In this document: positions 24,061 to 32,387 of the stretch, piece by piece
Layout of the letters: every line of letters starts with the position of its first letter
How positions within the stretch are numbered: position 1 is the first letter of the stretch
DNA from: Fibrobacter sp. UWR2
GTDB taxonomy: Bacteria > Fibrobacterota > Fibrobacteria > Fibrobacterales > Fibrobacteraceae
Length of the DNA stretch: 64,000 nucleotides
Direction of reading: 5' to 3'
Assembly: GCF_002210285.1 (NCBI RefSeq)
Contig: NZ_MWQE01000001.1
Location: 310,001-374,000, forward strand
Notes under the pieces: model-generated
The model's input: only the letters and a program-made list of their open reading frames with translations
What the model was told of the DNA's origin: nothing
Databases searched by the model: none
Position numbers and translations under genes: made by a program

Positions 24061-26169
24061 TTACTTCACGCGGATTGTTTTTTGCATGTTGCGTGAGCCG
24101 TCACGCACCTGCATGATGTAGATTCCGCGGGGCAGGCCTGCCGTGCTGATAGCCTCTCCGGTACTTTCACGCAACAGTTTCCCGGTCGTGCTGAAGAGGC
24201 GCACGTGCGTCGAGCCCGTATAATCCAGGCGGGGTTCCGCGAGCTGGCCGATTGCCGTCGTCGTGTCGGAGGTATCGGGCTTGGTCACGTTCACTGCGGT
24301 GAGTTCCAGCTGGTCGAGGTTCGGACCATCGTTCCCGCCGACGGTCGCAAACGTGATGGTGCTAGCGCCCAGCGGAAGCGTGATGGAGACATCCTTCGTC
24401 ACGTAGGTGGTCCAGTTGGCGGTCGTCGCGAATTCGACTTCCTGCGCGGCGCCGGCTTCGCCCTTGATGGAAAGGCTGCGGGCCGCATTGCTCCCGTTTG
24501 CGTAGGTCAGAGTGAGCTTGTATTCGCCGGCAGCGTCGGCATAGACCGGCACCTTTACGGACGATGTGCCTGTACCGAAGTTCACGTAGCCCGCACCCGC
24601 GAAGCCTGCGTTGGTGCTCTCGCTGATGGCGTTTTCGATAACGCCTTCTTCGGCCTGGAACTTGTTGGAGCCGTCTCCGACGAAGCTTGCTGCAAGCTCG
24701 ATGTCGCCTGTTGCCTTGATGGTCGCTGGAGATTTGTCCGCGTTGATGCCTGCGGCACTTGCTCCGCTCCAGCCTGCGAATTTCCAGCCGCTGAGTGGCT
24801 TTGCGGTAAACACGGCGTCCTTGCCTTCCATGACCTTGTTGCCGCTGAACGATGTCTCGATGGTACCGCCGATAGGTGTGTTGAGCGTTACCTTGTAATA
24901 GGTGGCCGTGGCATCCAGGGTCGTTACTTCGTTGGAACTGCTCCCGAGACCGCCCATGCTATTTGCGGCACGCACTGTAATCTTGGAGCCGGTCGCAACG
25001 CCTTCGAGCGAGAAACTCGGTGTAATCACGTTCGCCTTGTACTTGCCGTTCACGAATATCACCCAGCAGCGGGCGTTGTTGTCGTCGGCCCAGGTAATTT
25101 CGGCGCCTTCCTGCGCGATTTTCGGAGCGTTCACCTGTGCGGTCAACTTGGTCGGGTCCCAGTTGTCACTGCCCTTGAGTACGTTCTGGAGCGTGTACTT
25201 TGCGGCATCGCTTGCGTTCCATACCGTCTTGAGCGTAGTCGCGGTAGAACCATCCTTGCCGCCGTCAAAGTACGTTTTGCGCTGGCTCGTGTTCACCGCG
25301 TTACCGTTGCCGTCCTTGCTGTTGTATTCGCCAAAGACAACCGGTGCGGAATTCATGTCGGGGCCCCAGCCTTCGCCCTTGGGCTGAGCCACCATCTTGG
25401 TGTTCAAGAAGACTGTCTTCGCGTGGCCCCAGGAACGCCCTAGGTAGAACGTGCCGTTGAAACTGCTGTTGCTCACCGTGATGGTCGCATTGTTGAAGAC
25501 GTAGCCCCAGTCTCCCGGATTCTGCGATGCGGTAATGTAGCCGCCGTTGCGCGTCATCACGAGCTTGGTGCCTTCAAAAAACACGTCGCCGCCACCGCAG
25601 ATGAAGTCTACCGTGCCGTTGATTTCGCCGCCTTCCCAGTAGGTGCGGCCCTTCTTGGTGTAGTAAGTGTCTTGCCCGCTCAGCAGGCGCACGTTCTTGT
25701 AGATATACTTGTCACCTTCGTTCTGCTGCAGGGCCACTTGGCGCGCCGCATTGGATGTACTGTAGGTGCTCTTGTTCTTGAGCGTAATATCCTGCATGTA
25801 CATCTCGTTGTTTTTCGGGAAGTATATTGTCGCCGTGAGGCCGATGCCTTCGGTGTCGGTCGTGTTTGCGATAATCGACTTTTCAAGACTCTGCCCGATA
25901 ATTGAGAGGTACGATGCGCTCACGGTCGATTTGCCGTGGCTGTCACCCGTAAGCTTGGTGATGTCGTATTCACCGTCGGGCACGAAGATGACGAAGCGGT
26001 TGCTTGCCGATGCTCCCGAGCTGCCGGCCTTCGAAATAGCGGCCTTGAAGTCGCCGTCGACTCCGAGCACGAAGTCGATTTTCTTCTTGTCGACTGCGGA
26101 TGCGCTTGCCGCAAGTGCAAGCGTCGCCAAAAGAAATTTGTAGGTCCAGTTATTTAGCATAATCGTCAT
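24061..26169 (-). CDS. Secreted pectinesterase (CE8) with CBM and T9SS-like tail
   Basis: This 702-residue enzyme should remove methyl esters from homogalacturonan outside the cell. After a signal peptide (about 1-25, ending A-S-A-V) comes a CE8 beta-helix with the catalytic signatures S-G-Q-D-T-Y (D167), G-T-V-D-F-I-C-G (D188) and Y-L-G-R-S-W (R245). A fibronectin-like stretch is followed by an InlB-type repeat (G-W-K-F-A-G-W-S-G near 465), a CBM6/35-like beta-sandwich starting F-Q-A-E-E-G near 505-630, and a C-terminal Type IX-like tail with L-P-R-G-I-Y-I-M-Q-V ending R-V-K. An alternative start is the ATG at 26160. It lies 10 nt after the PL10 pectate lyase gene, so they are probably one transcript for pectin breakdown. 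Confidence 0.9.
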   Translation of the reverse strand: MTIMLNNWTYKFLLATLALAASASAVDKKKIDFVLGVDGDFKAAISKAGSSGASASNRFVIFVPDGEYDITKLTGDSHGKSTVSASYLSIIGQSLEKSIIANTTDTEGIGLTATIYFPKNNEMYMQDITLKNKSTYSTSNAARQVALQQNEGDKYIYKNVRLLSGQDTYYTKKGRTYWEGGEINGTVDFICGGGDVFFEGTKLVMTRNGGYITASQNPGDWGYVFNNATITVSNSSFNGTFYLGRSWGHAKTVFLNTKMVAQPKGEGWGPDMNSAPVVFGEYNSKDGNGNAVNTSQRKTYFDGGKDGSTATTLKTVWNASDAAKYTLQNVLKGSDNWDPTKLTAQVNAPKIAQEGAEITWADDNNARCWVIFVNGKYKANVITPSFSLEGVATGSKITVRAANSMGGLGSSSNEVTTLDATATYYKVTLNTPIGGTIETSFSGNKVMEGKDAVFTAKPLSGWKFAGWSGASAAGINADKSPATIKATGDIELAASFVGDGSNKFQAEEGVIENAISESTNAGFAGAGYVNFGTGTSSVKVPVYADAAGEYKLTLTYANGSNAARSLSIKGEAGAAQEVEFATTANWTTYVTKDVSITLPLGASTITFATVGGNDGPNLDQLELTAVNVTKPDTSDTTTAIGQLAEPRLDYTGSTHVRLFSTTGKLLRESTGEAISTAGLPRGIYIMQVRDGSRNMQKTIRVK

Positions 26170-26179
26170 CCATGGCGTC

Positions 26180-27916
26180 TTATCTAGTTGTTTTCCCGTT
26201 CACGCGGAAAGTCCTGCCGTTCCGTATCAGGTACACTCCCGCACGGTTTGCGCGGGTGCCAAAGTCCACAAAGTAGCGGTCGCTTACCGATACCGGGGTG
26301 TTGCGCACGCCGCGTGTGCCGATGGCGGTCGTGGTGTCACTCGCGTCCACCTTGCCCGCGTGCAGGGTGGTATCCATCCAGCCGATGTAATCGATGTTCG
26401 CCATGCCGTCACTCGAGAGGCTTTCGAACTTGAGTTCGTTGTAGCCCTTTTCGAGTTCAATCTCGACGGACTGCGATTTCCAAGTGGTCCAGCCGCCGGT
26501 CGATTCCATGCTGCCGTCTGCGATGGGTGTCTTGTCGCCGATCGTAACGCTGTACCCGCGTGCAGAACTGCCACCATTCGCGAAACTGATGTAGAGTGTG
26601 TACTTGCCATCCTTCTCGGCGGTCACGCCGTAGGTCACGTAGCTGCCCTTTTCGTTATCCACGTTCGCGTAGCCTTCGCCCACGAATCCGAGGTTGCTCG
26701 CTTCCTTCACTCCCTTGATTTCGGTAAAGTCTACGCCGTCGATAAATACCTTGCAGGTATCGCTCCCGCACATGGCCGCCGGCGGGGGAGGCTCCACGTA
26801 GGTTCCCTGCATCTTTTCGAGTGCGGTCAGGTATGCCGCTTCGGTGGAGAGTAGAGCCGTACCGTAGTCGCCTGCCCACTGGTAGCCTGTGCGGCGTTCC
26901 TCGCTAATCTTGGTGAAGTCCTGCGTCTTGGTGCTTGCGCCGTCGCGGTCGCAGAAGAAATAGTTGTCGTTGTTCACCTCGTAGAAGCGGTACCACAGCA
27001 CGTTTCCGTCGCGCTGCTCGAAAGTCCCCGCCTTCTTGTTGAAGTACAGCCCGACGACGCGGGTCTTCTTGTACCAGGTAATTGCGCCCTTGACCGCCTT
27101 CTGGATGGCTTCGGTCTGTTCGGGCCAGTTCATCAGGAACCATACCGCACCTGCAGATTCGCTGCCCGACTTGGATTCCAGTTCGTAGGCGCGTGCGGGG
27201 CGAGGCGCGTAGTTTGCGGTATCGTGCTGGGCACACCATACCGTCAGGTTTCCGTTGTTCACAATCTGCGCTTTGAGCAGGTAGTCGACAGCCTTGTCGA
27301 GGGCGGACTTCATCTTGTTCCGTGTCGCATCGTCGATGATGTCGCTATCGAAGGGCGATGTCCTGTTCGCGATATCCATCATCGTGACCATCGCACGCAC
27401 CATCGCGTTGTCGTTGAGCGTTACGTGGTCGCTGTAGTTGCCGCGCTTGGGCCAAACCTGCGGGAGGCCGCCCGTGGAACGCTGCATGGTGAGGATAAAG
27501 TTCAAAGCCTTGTTGAAACTCGACTTGAACGTGCTCTTGTAATTGCTGTTTGTCGTTTCCTTGTAGCGTACCGCCAGCAGGCGCATTTCCTGGATGGTCG
27601 CGTTGTTGTCGATGGTGCCGAGGTCGCCGCCGTCCTTGGAACGCCATTCCGACTTTTGCCCGCCGGTGTATGCGCTCTTGTACTTGTCGGCCATCGCCTT
27701 GTAAAAACCGCCGTTGCTGATCTGCCACGTGGTCATGTTGTAGGTGTACTGGTCGATATCCATGCCGCTCGCCGCGTCGGTGAGTTCCGAGTAGCCGCGG
27801 TAGCTGTTGATTTTCGATACTGCGGTAGAAGGCGGTGTATAGTCCGCTGCAAATGTGGCTGCCGTTCCTGAAATCAGAACGGCTGCTACAGAAATTCCAA
27901 ACCAATCTTTTCCCAT
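26180..27916 (-). CDS. Secreted pectate lyase family 10 (PL10) with CBM35-like domain
   Basis: This 578-residue enzyme should cleave de-esterified polygalacturonate by beta-elimination. After a signal peptide (about 1-24) the PL10 toroid domain shows M-D-I-D-Q-Y-T-Y-N, the conserved G-G-L-P-Q-V-W-P, Y-S-D-H-V-T-L-N-D-N-A-M and T-V-W-C-A-Q-H-D with the following R-A-Y-E-L-E-S block, all in family order up to about residue 370. A linker with P-P-P-P-A precedes a CBM35-like module (about 395-510). The C-terminal end contains G-V-Y-L-I-R-N-G-R but then differs from the consensus tail of neighbouring enzymes and ends in R. Pairing with the downstream pectinesterase suits stepwise pectin degradation. 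Confidence 0.88.
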   Translation of the reverse strand: MGKDWFGISVAAVLISGTAATFAADYTPPSTAVSKINSYRGYSELTDAASGMDIDQYTYNMTTWQISNGGFYKAMADKYKSAYTGGQKSEWRSKDGGDLGTIDNNATIQEMRLLAVRYKETTNSNYKSTFKSSFNKALNFILTMQRSTGGLPQVWPKRGNYSDHVTLNDNAMVRAMVTMMDIANRTSPFDSDIIDDATRNKMKSALDKAVDYLLKAQIVNNGNLTVWCAQHDTANYAPRPARAYELESKSGSESAGAVWFLMNWPEQTEAIQKAVKGAITWYKKTRVVGLYFNKKAGTFEQRDGNVLWYRFYEVNNDNYFFCDRDGASTKTQDFTKISEERRTGYQWAGDYGTALLSTEAAYLTALEKMQGTYVEPPPPAAMCGSDTCKVFIDGVDFTEIKGVKEASNLGFVGEGYANVDNEKGSYVTYGVTAEKDGKYTLYISFANGGSSARGYSVTIGDKTPIADGSMESTGGWTTWKSQSVEIELEKGYNELKFESLSSDGMANIDYIGWMDTTLHAGKVDASDTTTAIGTRGVRNTPVSVSDRYFVDFGTRANRAGVYLIRNGRTFRVNGKTTR

Positions 27917-27980
27917 AACATCCTCATTGGCAAGACAACGGTGCCATACACCGTTAATCTAACATAATATATATCGAAAA

Positions 27981-27998
27981 AACCGGCCTAGGCCGGTT
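27981..27998. terminator. Bidirectional palindromic terminator downstream of glmS
   Basis: A perfect 8-bp stem AACCGGCC/GGCCGGTT with a 2-nt loop, flanked by A and T runs. In the leftward direction it ends glmS (stop at 28048) before the pectin operon. Confidence 0.85.
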
Positions 27999-28011
27999 TT
28001 TTTATTTACAA

Positions 28012-28027
28012 GTTGTCCATGGACAAC
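28012..28027. repeat. 16-bp perfect palindrome
   Basis: GTTGTCCATGGACAAC is a perfect palindrome between the glmS stop and its terminator. It may be a second small hairpin or a protein site; only one copy was noticed. Confidence 0.4.
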
Positions 28028-28047
28028 GGCCTGCTATTTGGCCAAGA

Positions 28048-29877
28048 TTACTCGACGGTCACGCTTTTCGCGAGGTTGCGCGGCTGGTCCACGTCGTTGC
28101 CGCGGAGCACGGCGATGTGGTAGGCGAGTAGCTGGAGTGGCACGCAGGTCACGATTGGCATGAGCATGGGGATGGTCTTGGGCACCTTGATCAGGTGGTC
28201 GGCAAACTCGTCGAGCGGCTGGCAGTCTTCCGTGGTGACCGCGATGACACGGCCGCCGCGTGCCTTGATTTCGCGGACGTTGCTGATGACCTTGTCGAAC
28301 AGCGCATCCTTCGGGGCGATGACGACTACGGGCATGTTCTCGTCGATAAGGGCGATTGGCCCGTGCTTCATTTCGGCGGCGGGGTAACCTTCGGCATGGA
28401 TGTAGCTGATTTCCTTGAGCTTCAATGCGCCTTCCATGGCGACGGGATAGTTGTAGTGGCGGCCCAGGTACAGGAAGTTGTTCGCCTTCACGTACTGGTG
28501 CGCGATGCCCGCAATCTGGTCCGAAAGCTTGAGCGTCTGTTCCACCAGGCCGGGGAGTTCCTGCATTGCCTTGACGATGTCGGCGCCCGACTCAAAGCTG
28601 AGCCTGCGCTGCCGGCCGAGCAAGAGAGCAATCATGGCGAGGACGGTCACCTGGCTTGTGAACGCCTTGGTACTTGCGACACCGATTTCGGGACCGGCGT
28701 GCAGGTACACGCCGCCGTCGCTTGTGCGGGCGATGGTGGAGCCCACGCCGTTACATATGGCAAGCGCGGTGGCGCCCTTCTGCTGAGCTTCCTTGAGGGC
28801 AGCAAGCGTATCGGCGGTTTCGCCGGACTGGCTGATGGCGAGCACGAGCGTGCCCGGCTTGATGATGGGGTTCCTGTAGCGGAATTCGGAGGCGTATTCG
28901 ACTTCGACGGGGACGCCGGCGAGGTCCTCGATCATGTACTCGCCGACCATGCCCGCGTAGTAGCTCGTGCCGCAAGCGGTAATGATGATGCGGTTGATGT
29001 TCCTGAGTTCCCTGATGTTCGTGTCGAGGCCCGCGAGCTTGGCGTTCCCTTCGGCGCTGAGCAGGCGGCCACGCATGGTGTTACGCAGCACTTCGGGCTG
29101 TTCGAAGATTTCCTTGAGCATGAAGTGGGCGAACCCGCCCTTCGCGACGGCGTCTGCATCGAACTCCACGTCTTTGACTTCTCGTTGCACTTCGTGGCTG
29201 TTCATGTTGACGATGGAATAGTCGCCGTTCTTTATCTGCACTACGTCGTTGTCATCCAGGTACACGACCTTCTGCGTGTGGTTGATGATGGCGGAAACGT
29301 CGCTTGCAAGGAAGAATTCCGAGCCATTCCCGATGCCGAGGATAAGCGGGCTGCCGCGGCGTGCCCCGATAAGCGTATCGGGCTCGTCCATGCAGACGAC
29401 TGCAAGGCCGAAAGTGCCCTCGACCAGGGCGAGGGCCTTTAACACCGCGGCCTTCAGGTCGCCCTTGTAGTAGCGGGCGATAAGGTGTGCCACCACTTCG
29501 GTATCGGTTTCGGACTTGAACTGGATGCCTTCGGAAACGAGCTTTGCCTTCAGGGTTGCGTAGTTCTCGATAATGCCGTTATGGACGATGGAAATTTTTC
29601 CGTCGAAACTCGTGTGCGGGTGTGCATTTGCGATGGTCGGTGCGCCGTGGGTTGCCCAGCGGGTGTGCGCGATTCCGGTATGGCCGTGGATAACCTTCGT
29701 CTTCAGGCAGTCCTCGAGGGCCGAAATCTTCCCTGATGCACGGACGACGCTTATGCCGTCTTTCTCAATGACGGCGATTCCCGAGCTGTCGTAGCCTCTG
29801 TATTCCAGTTTCTTGAGGCCTCCGACCAGGATGGGCAAAGCTTCGTTTTGACCGATGTAACCGACTATACCGCACAT
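28048..29877 (-). CDS. glmS: Glutamine-fructose-6-phosphate aminotransferase
   Basis: GlmS makes glucosamine-6-phosphate from fructose-6-phosphate and glutamine, the entry to UDP-GlcNAc for peptidoglycan and lipopolysaccharide. The 609-residue protein is full length: N-terminal glutaminase beginning M-C-G-I-V-G-Y-I-G with the nucleophile Cys2, H-T-R-W-A-T-H-G-A-P near 70-80, then two SIS isomerase domains with I-T-A-C-G-T-S-Y-Y-A-G, A-I-S-Q-S-G-E-T-A-D-T and the C-terminal P-R-N-L-A-K-S-V-T-V-E. No glmS ribozyme was recognised in the about 140-nt leader. It is monocistronic with its own terminator. Confidence 0.97.
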   Translation of the reverse strand: MCGIVGYIGQNEALPILVGGLKKLEYRGYDSSGIAVIEKDGISVVRASGKISALEDCLKTKVIHGHTGIAHTRWATHGAPTIANAHPHTSFDGKISIVHNGIIENYATLKAKLVSEGIQFKSETDTEVVAHLIARYYKGDLKAAVLKALALVEGTFGLAVVCMDEPDTLIGARRGSPLILGIGNGSEFFLASDVSAIINHTQKVVYLDDNDVVQIKNGDYSIVNMNSHEVQREVKDVEFDADAVAKGGFAHFMLKEIFEQPEVLRNTMRGRLLSAEGNAKLAGLDTNIRELRNINRIIITACGTSYYAGMVGEYMIEDLAGVPVEVEYASEFRYRNPIIKPGTLVLAISQSGETADTLAALKEAQQKGATALAICNGVGSTIARTSDGGVYLHAGPEIGVASTKAFTSQVTVLAMIALLLGRQRRLSFESGADIVKAMQELPGLVEQTLKLSDQIAGIAHQYVKANNFLYLGRHYNYPVAMEGALKLKEISYIHAEGYPAAEMKHGPIALIDENMPVVVIAPKDALFDKVISNVREIKARGGRVIAVTTEDCQPLDEFADHLIKVPKTIPMLMPIVTCVPLQLLAYHIAVLRGNDVDQPRNLAKSVTVE

Positions 29878-30050
29878 AAGTTTTTCCTTGAAATAAACTC
29901 AAAAAACGTTTCCGGGGGCTTTAACCGCGGAAAACGGGGATTTTTGCATAATATATCAAAAGAAATCGTAAAAAATATTTAGAGTGTGAGAAATATCACG
30001 TTTGATTTGCTATTTTACATATGTCTTCAAAACTCAAAAAGAGGAACTAT

Positions 30051-30854
30051 ATGAAAACTAAACTGATTGTTGCTGCCGGCGCCCTCGCTATGCTGATGAC
30101 CGGCTGTGATCAATTGTGCCCCGGTGCGGCCTCCTCGAAGGCTTCCCTCGTTACGGAGAAGGATTCGAACAGCTACGCTTTCGGTGCCCACTTTGCAAAC
30201 CAGGTTTACCAGCAGCTGATTGCTCGTGATTCCCTTGAACTGGATGTCGACATTTTTGTCCAAGCCTTTAGGGATCGTTTCAGCCAGGATTCCAGCAAGG
30301 TTCTCATGAACGATTCTATGGTGTTCGCTACCCTGATGAACATCCAGCAGAAGAAGCAGGCCGAACTCCAGAAGAAGGACAGTATTGCTAACGAAGAACG
30401 CAAGGCTGCTAACACCGCCTTCTTCGAACAGAACAAGACCGCCGAAGGCGTCGTGACGACTGCAAGCGGACTTCAGTACAAGGTCATTACCGAAGGTACC
30501 GGTGCCACTCCGGGTGATTCTGATATCGTGAAGGTCCACTACACGGGTACGCTTCTCGATGGCAAGGAATTCGATAGCAGCGTCAAGCGTGGCGAACCGC
30601 TCGAATTCCCGATCAACGCCGTGATTCCGGGTTGGACCGAGATGCTCAAGCTCATGAAGGTTGGCGAAAAGGTTACCGCATGGATCCCGAGCGACCTCGC
30701 TTACGGTCCGTTTGGCCGTCCTCCTCAGATTCCTGGCAACAGCATGCTGATTTTCGAAATGGAACTCATCGATACGCATGCTGCCGAAGCCCCGAAGGCT
30801 GAAGAACCGAAGAAGCCCGCTAAGGCAAAGGCTGCAAAGCCGGCTGCCAACTAG
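30051..30854 (+). CDS. FKBP-type peptidyl-prolyl isomerase lipoprotein
   Basis: This 267-residue protein catalyses cis-trans isomerisation of proline bonds and helps periplasmic folding. It starts at the ATG at 30051, preceded by AGAGGA and yielding a signal peptide with lipobox L-M-T-G-C (C19); an in-frame ATG at 30021 lacks these. Residues about 30-140 form the helical FKBP dimerisation domain with Y-A-F-G-A-H-F, and 145-245 the catalytic domain with V-H-Y-T-G-T-L-L-D-G-K-E-F-D-S-S, V-I-P-G-W-T-E and I-P-S-D-L-A-Y-G. The C-terminus is an Ala/Lys/Pro-rich tail. It resembles Mip/FkpA proteins and is followed by a terminator. Confidence 0.93.
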   Translation: MKTKLIVAAGALAMLMTGCDQLCPGAASSKASLVTEKDSNSYAFGAHFANQVYQQLIARDSLELDVDIFVQAFRDRFSQDSSKVLMNDSMVFATLMNIQQKKQAELQKKDSIANEERKAANTAFFEQNKTAEGVVTTASGLQYKVITEGTGATPGDSDIVKVHYTGTLLDGKEFDSSVKRGEPLEFPINAVIPGWTEMLKLMKVGEKVTAWIPSDLAYGPFGRPPQIPGNSMLIFEMELIDTHAAEAPKAEEPKKPAKAKAAKPAAN

Positions 30855-30882
30855 TTCTGGCAAATAGTCTATAAAGCAAAAG

Positions 30883-30910
30883 TCCCCGCCATCGAGGCGG
30901 GGATTTTTTG
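30883..30910 (+). terminator. Terminator of the FKBP gene
   Basis: A perfect 8-bp stem TCCCCGCC/GGCGGGGA with a 5-nt loop is followed by a run of six T residues. Confidence 0.92.
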
Positions 30911-30929
30911 TTGTATCAGACTTGTCGCC

Positions 30930-32369
30930 TTATTTGAACGGGAAAGGCTTCTGCTGTTTTTCGCGGATGACCTTGTAGGCTCCGCCACGTTCGGGACGGT
31001 CCGCCTTGCCGGCCAATCCGCGCGATTTCAGGAGAGTGAAATGGCCCGTATCGACACTGCCGTATTCCTTTGTACGTACGGCAGTCCGTTCCTTTGCGAG
31101 CTTTACGGCAATCTCCATTGCCTTGTCGGGGTCGCCTTCGATATAGTCGGGCTCGATTCCGTACCTGTGGTAAATCTTCTTGTTCTTGTCAAGCATCCTC
31201 ATGCTGGTGATGCCTGCAATGCCGTTAGCATATGTTCCGAGATAACTCTGTCCAATTCCCTTGCCGTATGTGGTGAGGCCCACTACCGGGGACTTCGTGT
31301 TGGAGATGGCGCCGACAAGCATGAGTTCTGCGCAGCTCGCGCTTCCCGTGTCGGCGAGGAACACGAAGTAGCGGCCCTTTGCAATGCCGTCTTCTGATGC
31401 GGTCCACGTGAGGGTGTCGACAATGGGGTCTTCGGTCAGGGTGTCAATGCTGTGCGAGATCATGAATGCCATCGTGTCGTTCTTGTCGATCAGTTCGGCA
31501 GTCGCGTTCATGCACTGGTCTACGCTTCCGCCCGGGTTTCCACGCAGGTCGATGATTGTCGCCTTTGCGTCCTTGGTCTCTTCGAGGGCGTTGACGAATT
31601 CACCGTAGGTTCCGGTATTCAGGTAGGTCGTGTCGGTAAATTCCGTGATGGTGATGACCGGGATGGAATCTTCCATGTCGACGAATACGGTCGGGGTTAG
31701 GAATTCCTGGAACTTTACGACATAGGTGCGGTTCTCTTCGCCTCTCTTGACGACAATGCTTGTCGTCTCGCCGCTTTCGCCCGATGCGAGTTTCTGGAAC
31801 ATGTTGGCGTTAGTCGGAGTTACGCCGTCAATAGTTACGAGCGTGTCGTCTTTCAAGATGCCAGACTTGGCTGCCGGAGCGCCGGGGTACACGTGCTTGA
31901 AGACGAGCTTTGTCTGGGTTTCATCGCAATCGTCGCCAGTTTCGCAGCTGGGTACGGTGACTTCCTTGATGTCCACGCCGATACCGACGTTCTCTTCGGA
32001 ATAGAGCAGCATGTTTATAATCTGCTCGGCATACCTCGGGCTGAAGTACCTCGTGTAGTTGTCGCTCAGGGAGTAGAACATGTATTCGACATCGGGGAAT
32101 TCGAAATAATCGGTCGGGAATCCGTTCTTGGTTCCTTGCTTGTAGTAGTCCTCGAATTCACCCAGTTCCGTGTCGGCGTTCACGTAGAATACCGAAAGCA
32201 GCCATCCGGTGTAATAGAGTTCCTTTGCGTCTTCAGGGAGGTTCTCGAAATCCTCTTCGCCGATTTCTGTGGTTTTGAACGGATTATCGCTTGATTTCGT
32301 GGTGCAGGCCTGCATGCCGAGCAATGTGAGGCAAGAAAGCCCTAAAATAGCCTTGTGGAAAAAATTCAT
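30930..32369 (-). CDS. S41 family C-terminal processing protease, lipoprotein (copy 1)
   Basis: This 479-residue lipoprotein (lipobox G-M-Q-A-C, C22) belongs to the tail-specific/Ctp-type serine proteases of the envelope. After a helical N-terminal region comes a PDZ domain (about 125-225, with G-I-G-V-D and P-A-A-K-S-G-I-L-K-D-D) and the protease core with I-I-D-L-R-G-N-P-G-G near 272-281, the nucleophile in G-S-A-S-C-A-E (S345) and the general base in T-T-Y-G-K-G-I-G-Q (K370). Both catalytic residues are intact. It follows a close paralogue 18 nt upstream, so the two are one operon. The cysteine next to the catalytic Ser is shared by both. Confidence 0.9.
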   Translation of the reverse strand: MNFFHKAILGLSCLTLLGMQACTTKSSDNPFKTTEIGEEDFENLPEDAKELYYTGWLLSVFYVNADTELGEFEDYYKQGTKNGFPTDYFEFPDVEYMFYSLSDNYTRYFSPRYAEQIINMLLYSEENVGIGVDIKEVTVPSCETGDDCDETQTKLVFKHVYPGAPAAKSGILKDDTLVTIDGVTPTNANMFQKLASGESGETTSIVVKRGEENRTYVVKFQEFLTPTVFVDMEDSIPVITITEFTDTTYLNTGTYGEFVNALEETKDAKATIIDLRGNPGGSVDQCMNATAELIDKNDTMAFMISHSIDTLTEDPIVDTLTWTASEDGIAKGRYFVFLADTGSASCAELMLVGAISNTKSPVVGLTTYGKGIGQSYLGTYANGIAGITSMRMLDKNKKIYHRYGIEPDYIEGDPDKAMEIAVKLAKERTAVRTKEYGSVDTGHFTLLKSRGLAGKADRPERGGAYKVIREKQQKPFPFK

Positions 32370-32387
32370 TGCTAAGATCTCCTTTTC

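Noticed and set aside
28195-29442. A 415-codon open frame antisense to glmS
   Set aside because: Opposite a certain gene, without start signals or known motifs.
29878-30020. A glmS ribozyme or riboswitch in the glmS leader
   Set aside because: Only one imperfect hairpin (about 29907-29936) is visible and no ribozyme core was recognised.
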